A stretch of DNA of 64,000 nt from Phlebiopsis flavidoalba (taxonomy: Eukaryota; Basidiomycota; Agaricomycetes; Polyporales; Phanerochaetaceae), in the NCBI GenBank assembly GCA_035772785.1, contig JAOCPU010000004.1, forward strand, positions 434,001 to 498,000, given 5' to 3'. Position numbers and translations under genes: made by a program. Below the pieces are notes generated by a model. That model ran no database searches, was not told where the DNA came from, and saw only the letters and a program-made list of their open reading frames with translations. Positions 58,237 to 64,000 of the stretch are shown piece after piece. The number at the start of each line of letters is the position of its first letter. The stretch's first letter is position 1.

Positions 58237-59587
58237 ATGCTCTCCAGGCTCCCAGCGGGAGCTTTGAAGAATGTCAGCAGCACTCTTGGTGCTCGTGCCA
58301 ACGTCGCCTCGAACGTCGCCCGCAATGGTCTGGTACGTCTGGACCCGTCAGCAACATCCCGCCGTGTCCTGACCCTTTCCGCAATAACAGCGTGTTCGCT
58401 ATTCGTCCACCGAGTCCTCATCGTCTTCGGCTTTTCAGGTGCGCATGCGAGCACATCGTAATGCAAAGGGTCTCAAACTGACGGGAGGGCCTCATAGTCG
58501 GTCATGAACTCCCGCGCAACTTTGGCGTCGGCAACCCTCGCGGCGGTTGGTTCCGTCGCTTGGTACGCCCACCATTCTATGGTACTCTGCCTTTCATTGG
58601 CGAAGTCCACGCAAATTCCCCTGCAGAAGAGGGACTCCACCCACCTTCCTACCCCTGGTCCCCCACAAGGGTTTGCTCGATACCTTCGACCATGCTAGGT
58701 GCGGACTCTCCCCACTCCTCCGACTGGTAGTGTTTTAACGCAAATCAATATTTGCCAGCATCCGTCGTGGTTACCAAGTGTACCGCGAAGTCTGTGCGGC
58801 GTGCCATTTCGCTTGACCGTATTGCTTGGCGCAACCTGGTCGGTGTCTCACACACCGTCGATGAGGTGAAGGGAATGGCCGAGGAGGTCGAGTACGAGGA
58901 TGGCCCGAACGATCAAGGAGAGATGTTCCAGAGACCCGGAAAGCTCTCCGACTACATGCCCCCTCCCTACCCCAATGAGGAGGCTGCTCGCGCTGGCAAC
59001 GGAGGCGCTCTTCCCCCGGACCTGTCTTTGATTGTCAAAGCTCGCCATGGTGCCGCCGTACGTGCATTTGACCTCGTACAAAGTATGACCTATATGAATG
59101 GTTTTTTTAGGACTACATCTTTTCCTTACTCACGGGCTACACCGACCCTCCGGCTGGTTTCGAGATTCGTGACGGCATGAACTACAACGCCTACTTCCCC
59201 GGCAACGCCATCTCCATGGCCCGTGTACTCTTCGATGGGCTCGTCGAGTACGACGATGGTCTGTGTCTAAACACGTTCTGTGTTTGTTCGCACCCTGACA
59301 TGTCTTTGTGTAGGCACTCCGGCTACCACCTCGCAGATGGCCAAGGACGTCGTGACGTTCCTCAACTGGGCCGCTGAGCCCGAGCACGATGAGCGGAAGA
59401 AGACCGGTCTTAAGGCCGTTATTCTTTTCTCCGCCCTGACCGCGATTTCTCTCTATGTCAAGAGGCACAAATGGTCGTACATCAAGTCGAGGAAGATTGG
59501 TGCGTCAATAGTTGTGACACTGTCGATCACAGTATATTAACGAGTCTTTGTTTAGTCTACACTCCCCCATCAGTTCGCAAGCATTAG
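58237..59587 (+). CDS. CYT1: Cytochrome c1, haem subunit of respiratory complex III
   Basis: Cytochrome c1 passes electrons from the Rieske protein to cytochrome c in the bc1 complex. Visible in order: a presequence [20 protein letters not shown]; inner-membrane sorting signal [48 protein letters not shown]; the haem-binding CAACH (58797-58808); [59 protein letters not shown] with the Met haem ligand; and the C-terminal anchor [21 protein letters not shown] last GT-AG intron joins SRKI to [10 protein letters not shown] and TAG (59585-59587). Frame breaks: two extra C near 58572-58577, a C-run at 58659-58664, and an extra T at about 58808 right after CAACH. All key residues remain, so I favour sequence error over pseudogene. 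Confidence 0.95.
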
Positions 59588-60139
59588 TTTCCGCGATGTT
59601 TGTAGATAGCCTCTGCCAACCAGGTTCTTTCTAACTAAGTTCAGCGTGAGGACCGACGTCGGTATAATCAGGACCGCCAGGTATGGCATACTCCTGGACC
59701 CAATGTCACTCGATACAAATGCCAAGATGGAGACCCGTGGGGGCGGTTTTAGTATCGGCATAGAGGAAATCATAAAAGCAAGCGCATGTTTCGAACTACA
59801 TTGTCTTTCTTCGGACTGTCGTATAGAAATTGTCGAACTAATACATATCGGATACGTAACACATACGTCAATGTGTTTCCCAAGCTTCATGATCAAACTT
59901 GCCAGCCCAATGTCCTGAGTCTCAGCTGCCCTACATACATAACTCATGTCCGAGATCAGTCGAGAGCGTTCAAGTCCGTGGGAGTACCTTCCAATCTCAG
60001 CGTTACGGTAGGCATCGTGCCCCGAGTGCTTTGGCCTCTTCTCTTTCCGCTACAGTCACTCAAAGTTCCTAGTACCATTCGTTAAATCTTCCATAAACAC
60101 AGACCTACGTGCTTTCACTAGAGATCGCTCAATTTGAAT
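59588..60139. other. Intergenic, CYT1 to THP3-like gene
   Basis: About 550 bp; open frames on both strands (59646-59918 plus, 59570-59947 minus) have no recognisable motif and are taken as chance. Confidence 0.5.
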
Positions 60140-62004
60140 ATGTTCTTCGGAAAGTTGGCCACAGCAACTCAAGTGAGTACTCGGTTTTCTCTAGGCTCGG
60201 TTGTCCTCTCTGATTTAAACCAATAACAGAGACTGGGTAGCAAAATGCCTCGGGCAGATGACAGATACGAATCGAGAAGAAGCTCAGGCAGAATTAAGGC
60301 AGGTAATATCTGATTCGTTTGTAAACCATACGCTTTGGACTACCGATTGGGACGGGGTACAATTGCAAAGGCATGTATATCTTGGGGCATCTCGCCTTGT
60401 CTAACTCTCTGAGTATTGAATTGTTGTAGTCTGGTGCCCAAGAAACCTATAAGCATCCAGAACACAAACGTACTCAAGCGCAAGTTGTAAGCATCAGTGT
60501 CATCCTCCCTTGGCCATTCTACTCACAACCCTCATCCGCAGCAATGAAACCAGTACTAGCCACGCCACTGTCGCCACTACTAAGAAGACGAAAAAATCGT
60601 CTGTGGCAAAGAACGCTGCGAGCAGCTCGTTCGATCCAACAGATCACGCTGCGCTCAACCGTAGAGCGATGCGATTCCAACGCGAGCACGAGATAGAGCG
60701 ACGGAAGGCCGTGTTGTACGCTCTCCCCCGGCCCAGGCGTCACGCTCTCCACCAGTATCAGGATATCCTAGGGATGGGCCAGAGGAGGGTCGGTTAGTTC
60801 TTTCATTGTACGCGTGTGGCAGAACATGATGCTCTTGGGGCAGCAGCGTGTTCCTGGTTGGGATCGACACACTATTGTTGGCACAAGCCAGGAGATATTC
60901 AAGGAGTTATCTGCGCCTTACCTCGGTCAGTATCTCGTTCGCATCAAAAGATAGACTCATACACGACAATCCCCCTTTTCGCAGGAGCCGAAACCCGAAA
61001 CAAATACGCCCCATACGAAGTTTTGCAGAAAACATTGGCCGAGCTCAAAAAGCGATGGCGGGAAAAAGCCAACTACAATTGGATATTTCACAGTTCAAGA
61101 GTTTGCGGCAGGATCTAACAGTGCGTGCTTTGCGACTGCGGCATTGGTTGATGTGACAAGCGTTCGGACAAAATGGTTTTACGGTACAACGTATCAAAAA
61201 TGATTTCACGGTAACAGTATATGAGATTCATGCTCGTATGGCTCTTGAAGTTGTATGTGCTCCGAGTCCCTCCTAATGATCCTCCTTACATGCTGTCTAG
61301 GGCGACATGGTTGAATACAATCAGTGTCAGGCGATGCTTAAGAATCTTTACTGACCTAGGAATCTCTGGCAAAGCGGAGGAGTTCACCGCCTATCGAATT
61401 CTGATGCTAGTCCACGGACGGAATAACAGCGGTACTCTCTTCCAGGACTACTTTGACGTCGGACCACTTATACAGGCATTGACAGATCCTAAATCTTTAC
61501 GTAGTCAGCTAACACCTCAACAGAAGGCCAGCCCGGCTGTAAAGCATGCTCTGTCGGTGCAGCGCGCAATCTCAATGGGCAACTATCATGCTTTGTTCGA
61601 TCTTATTTGAACGCTCCGAACATGGGGGCGTACATCATGGACCACTTTATTGACCGAGCAACGCGTGAGGGCTCTCATGATCATGACTAAGGCGTGCGTA
61701 CACTCTCTGTTTTGTTCTATACCAATCACAACTCAAATCAACGCCTATCTTTTCCACCGCCTGCTCTCCCACTCCATGGTAATAGATATATCACTTTGAA
61801 ATTGACGTTCATTTCCGACGAACTCGGGTTCGATGCCCCTTTGCAGGCCAAAGAATTCCTCATGGACCATCGTGCGGGTTTTTTCAGAAATCCCCAATAG
61901 CCCAGACGAGGAGAAGATTCTCGATTGCAAACCTGAGCAAACCTACCGCTCGCCAAGTATTCGAAGAGAAGTATCGCAAAGTCCAGATTAAGGGAGCCGT
62001 ATAG
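60140..62004 (+). CDS. THP3: SAC3/GANP-domain protein, Thp3 (LENG8)-like
   Basis: SAC3-domain proteins such as Thp3 work with Csn12 in transcription elongation and mRNA processing/export. The start reads M-SSESWPQQLK if one T after ATG 60140 is extra, then, after an intron, DWVAKCLGQMTDTNREEAQA and LWTTDWDGVQL. A basic linker (KKTKKSSVAKNAASSSFDPT) and ALNRRAMRFQREHEIERRKA (about 60650-60710) lead into the SAC3 region: YEVLQKTLAELKKRWREK, SLRQDLTV, EIHARMALE, DLGISGKAEEFTAYRILMLV (about 61355), HALSVQRAISMGNYHALFDL (about 61550), ELGFDAPLQAKEFLMDHRAG (about 61820). It ends FEEKYRKVQIKGAV, TAG at 62002. Many frame breaks and introns are present, but block order is complete. Confidence 0.83.
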
Positions 62005-62344
62005 GCTTCCCGCAACCTACGGTTCGTTTCAATTCGGGGTTTCCGCCCCATCCTGCCGCCCTCCCCCTGTGGCGCTCTGCTCACTTTTTTTTTGTGTTGC
62101 CCGCTCTTCGCGGCAATACCCTACCCGCTCCGGCAAGCATCTGATCAAGGTATTGGACATCTCATGCCGCAGATGTAAGTGAAGGGCTAGGTGCTCGTGC
62201 TTGTGCTCTTCGTGTGGTAGGGAGGGCTAGGGAGTCGCGTGGGGTGCCACCATGTAATTTTAACGTCGATGACATGTGTGTCTGGGCTATGTAGTTGACC
62301 TTGGTACACGCACAGTTGTACTCAAATGCGACAGACGGTGTGTC
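62005..62344. other. Convergent 3' region, THP3 and SEN2
   Basis: 340 bp between two converging genes, with a T-run near 62087 and GGGGG/CCCC words. No gene is seen. Confidence 0.55.
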
Positions 62345-63773
62345 TCAGTCTCGCATGCGTGCTGGTATGAAACGCCGCAGAACAACTTCGCGCACCGTGT
62401 AGTGCGATAACGCAGCTGGTGATGAGAGGATGCTAGGGTCCACTCTTGACCGAGCGGGAATGGTTACATATGTCAGGATGAGTGTCTAACCCGAGAATGT
62501 CAGCAAGTCACTATGATGATGGAGCATGGCAGAACATGTACCTTTTGGACTTGACTGTTCACTCGATTGACTGTACTCAACCACGTCCATGAGAACGGCG
62601 AAGAGTTACTGAGGTCGAAGGGGGATGCCTTCTGGTCTTCTGGATCTTCGTACACAGGTAGTACGACCACAGCGAATCTATGATATCGGTTCCAAGTTAA
62701 TTCCAATATTTCTATCGAGTTATCACCTACTCTGCATGCGCGAAAACTGGGCCCCGTTTGTAGAGCAGATAATCGACGCAGAACTTGATGCCACCTTTGA
62801 CCACCCAACCCAGAGAGCGGTAATAATGATATACCACATAATGGACCAAAAACGGGTTGTCAAAGCGATGGTTATACATTGGGATGAGGCTGGGTGGGAG
62901 ACCTGGCGGTCGGTGCGCCATCTGGAATGTTACCCATATGCTCTTCAGGTCCATAGGTTTTGCCTACGTAACAGTCAATGAGTTACGCTACAGGGACACG
63001 TACGAATCAGTCTTACAGTTGATTTCTCGAGAAACTGTCAGACAATCCATAGTCCAAATCAAAAAGAATGCTTCTTGTAGGGTGAGTTGCAGATGCTCTA
63101 CGTCTTCTGTTAGGTCTTCCTCTATTACCTCATCCACAAAGGTGTCTTGGGTCTGTGGTCCCGTTGGAAGCTTTGGTCCTTCTGCAGGTGAGGGCTTCCA
63201 CGTAGCCCCTGAAGGAATGGCAATCACGGAGGCCTCTTCTTCCCTCCACAAATGCGGCCTCTTTCTCAGCAGCGGCCTCTGCAAGTGCTCTTGCACGGTC
63301 GAGCTTGAATTGCTGTCGCTCCTTACGACGTTTCTCTCGTACCTCTTCCGAGGTCAAGTCTATGAACTTCAATTGTTCGTCGTTTTGATCAATAGACCTT
63401 TTCCAGAGTACGCACATTTTCCTGCGGCTTTTCGGGCATTGACATAGCGCGTGTACCAGGAAGGCTCACTCCTGGACAGATCGCCTTTGCCAAAGAAGCC
63501 TCGCCTCCACAGTATAATAGCATCCTTATGGTTTGTAACCCATACTGACCGGTGTGGCGGAATCCAATACACCCTCGCAATGTGGATTCTCTATATGGAC
63601 ACTTGAGAACCCGAAGAGCCCCAGGGCGCGATGAGGTAAAAGATATCCGAAATGCTTGGACGGTGGAAACAGTAAAGGAAGAGGGCTGGAGTATATTCTG
63701 TTATTCTCTGCTCTGTGTGCACCGCCTTTGAATGACTGGTGTGTTTGGGTTGAGTAGGGGTGACGGGGGACAT
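62345..63773 (-). CDS. SEN2: tRNA-splicing endonuclease catalytic subunit Sen2
   Basis: Sen2 cuts the 5' exon-intron junction of pre-tRNA in the SEN complex (Sen2/15/34/54). The N-terminus (ATG 63773, [16 protein letters not shown]) leads to [40 protein letters not shown] and [18 protein letters not shown] (about 63470-63570). A charged helix, [20 protein letters not shown], and [13 protein letters not shown] (about 63080) follow. The nuclease domain shows [32 protein letters not shown] with the catalytic Tyr and His, [30 protein letters not shown] with the catalytic Lys position, then [12 protein letters not shown]. The end is [15 protein letters not shown], stop 62345-62347. The catalytic triad region is complete. 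Introns and frame breaks separate the blocks. Confidence 0.9.
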
Positions 63774-63812
63774 GGGTGTAGAGTCAAGGTTAGATAAATT
63801 GGGCGCCTGTTC

Positions 63813-64000
63813 CTATTTGTGGTTTACCGCGATGTCGTCGTTTCGCGACTCGTCCATCCTCATTCTGGTGACAACATCTCGAACGTCTGTTCGTGCCGGA
63901 TTAGGCTTTGCATGAACTTCCCTACGGACGCCAGCAGCCGTGCGTTTTCATTCCAGTCGATGGCATACGCGTCGTATTGACCGTTGGGCTAGGAGCTATC
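63813..64000 (-). CDS. C-terminal end of an unrecognised gene (cut by window edge)
   Basis: The minus strand reads DAYAIDWNENARLLASV at the window edge and, one frame over, REVHAKPNPARTDVRDVVTR then MRMDESRNDDIAVNHK with TAG at 63815-63813. The two parts join if one frame break near 63926 is accepted. I recognise no family from so short a piece. The stop lies only about 40 bp upstream of the SEN2 start on the same strand. Confidence 0.4.

Noticed and set aside
57975..58466. 163-codon minus-strand open frame
   Set aside because: It overlaps the presequence exon of cytochrome c1 on the opposite strand and has no motif of its own.
58237..59587. Cytochrome c1 as a pseudogene
   Set aside because: All functional residues and splice sites are kept, and the only defects are extra bases of the same kind seen in every neighbouring essential gene.
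1..64000. tRNA, rRNA or snRNA genes
   Set aside because: No A-box/B-box pair with a cloverleaf, nor rRNA or snRNA core sequence, was recognised on reading; a covariance-model scan was not possible here and a positive hit would overturn this.

Overview
The window is nuclear DNA from a filamentous fungus, most likely an agaricomycete basidiomycete. The evidence is short GT-AG introns of about 54-72 bp, the families of transposable elements present, and the set of conserved fungal genes. Rhizoctonia-like Cantharellales would fit, but the species cannot be fixed from sequence alone. The window has two sharply different halves.

Positions 1 to about 41.5 kb form a repeat compartment, AT-rich and poor in CG dinucleotides over long stretches, with no convincing host gene. 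It holds a ~0.87 kb inverted-repeat element (415-1281) and related copies at 15.3 kb and 39.1-41.1 kb. It also holds a decayed XPG/Rad2-type nuclease (1.4-3.1 kb), an 18-bp minisatellite (4.37-4.54 kb), and a full-length 6.35 kb LINE on the minus strand with a 10-nt A-tail and 17-bp target-site duplications (5183-11536). Further along are a hAT transposase relic (12.6-14.2 kb), a nest of Ty1/copia fragments with several LTR copies (17.6-25.4 kb), a foldback MITE (28.2 kb), a complete Tc1/mariner-type transposon bounded by TA and ~32-bp inverted repeats (28785-32254), and a small hAT-like MITE (33.7-34.1 kb) that ends just upstream of a TATA box.

From about 41.5 kb to the end is a gene-dense euchromatic block. 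In order it carries BFR2 (-), an unrecognised acidic low-complexity gene (+), the sorting nexin SNX41/ATG20 (+), a P-loop polynucleotide-kinase-like gene (+), a mitochondrial TPR protein (-), TIM23 (+), a velvet-domain regulator (+), a small CYSTM-like protein (+), cytochrome c1 CYT1 (+), a SAC3/THP3-like gene (+), tRNA-splicing endonuclease SEN2 (-), and the 3' end of one more gene (-). The TPR protein and TIM23, both predicted mitochondrial, are divergent across 232 bp. THP3 and SEN2 are convergent.

Nearly all the conserved genes contain isolated single-base frame breaks. In the cases checked these are best explained by an extra base, even inside invariant motifs such as the cytochrome c1 haem site. 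The simplest reading is uncorrected insertion errors in a long-read assembly, so most CDS coordinates here are gene spans with introns and frame breaks rather than open frames. The same caution applies before calling any transposon dead because of a frameshift alone.
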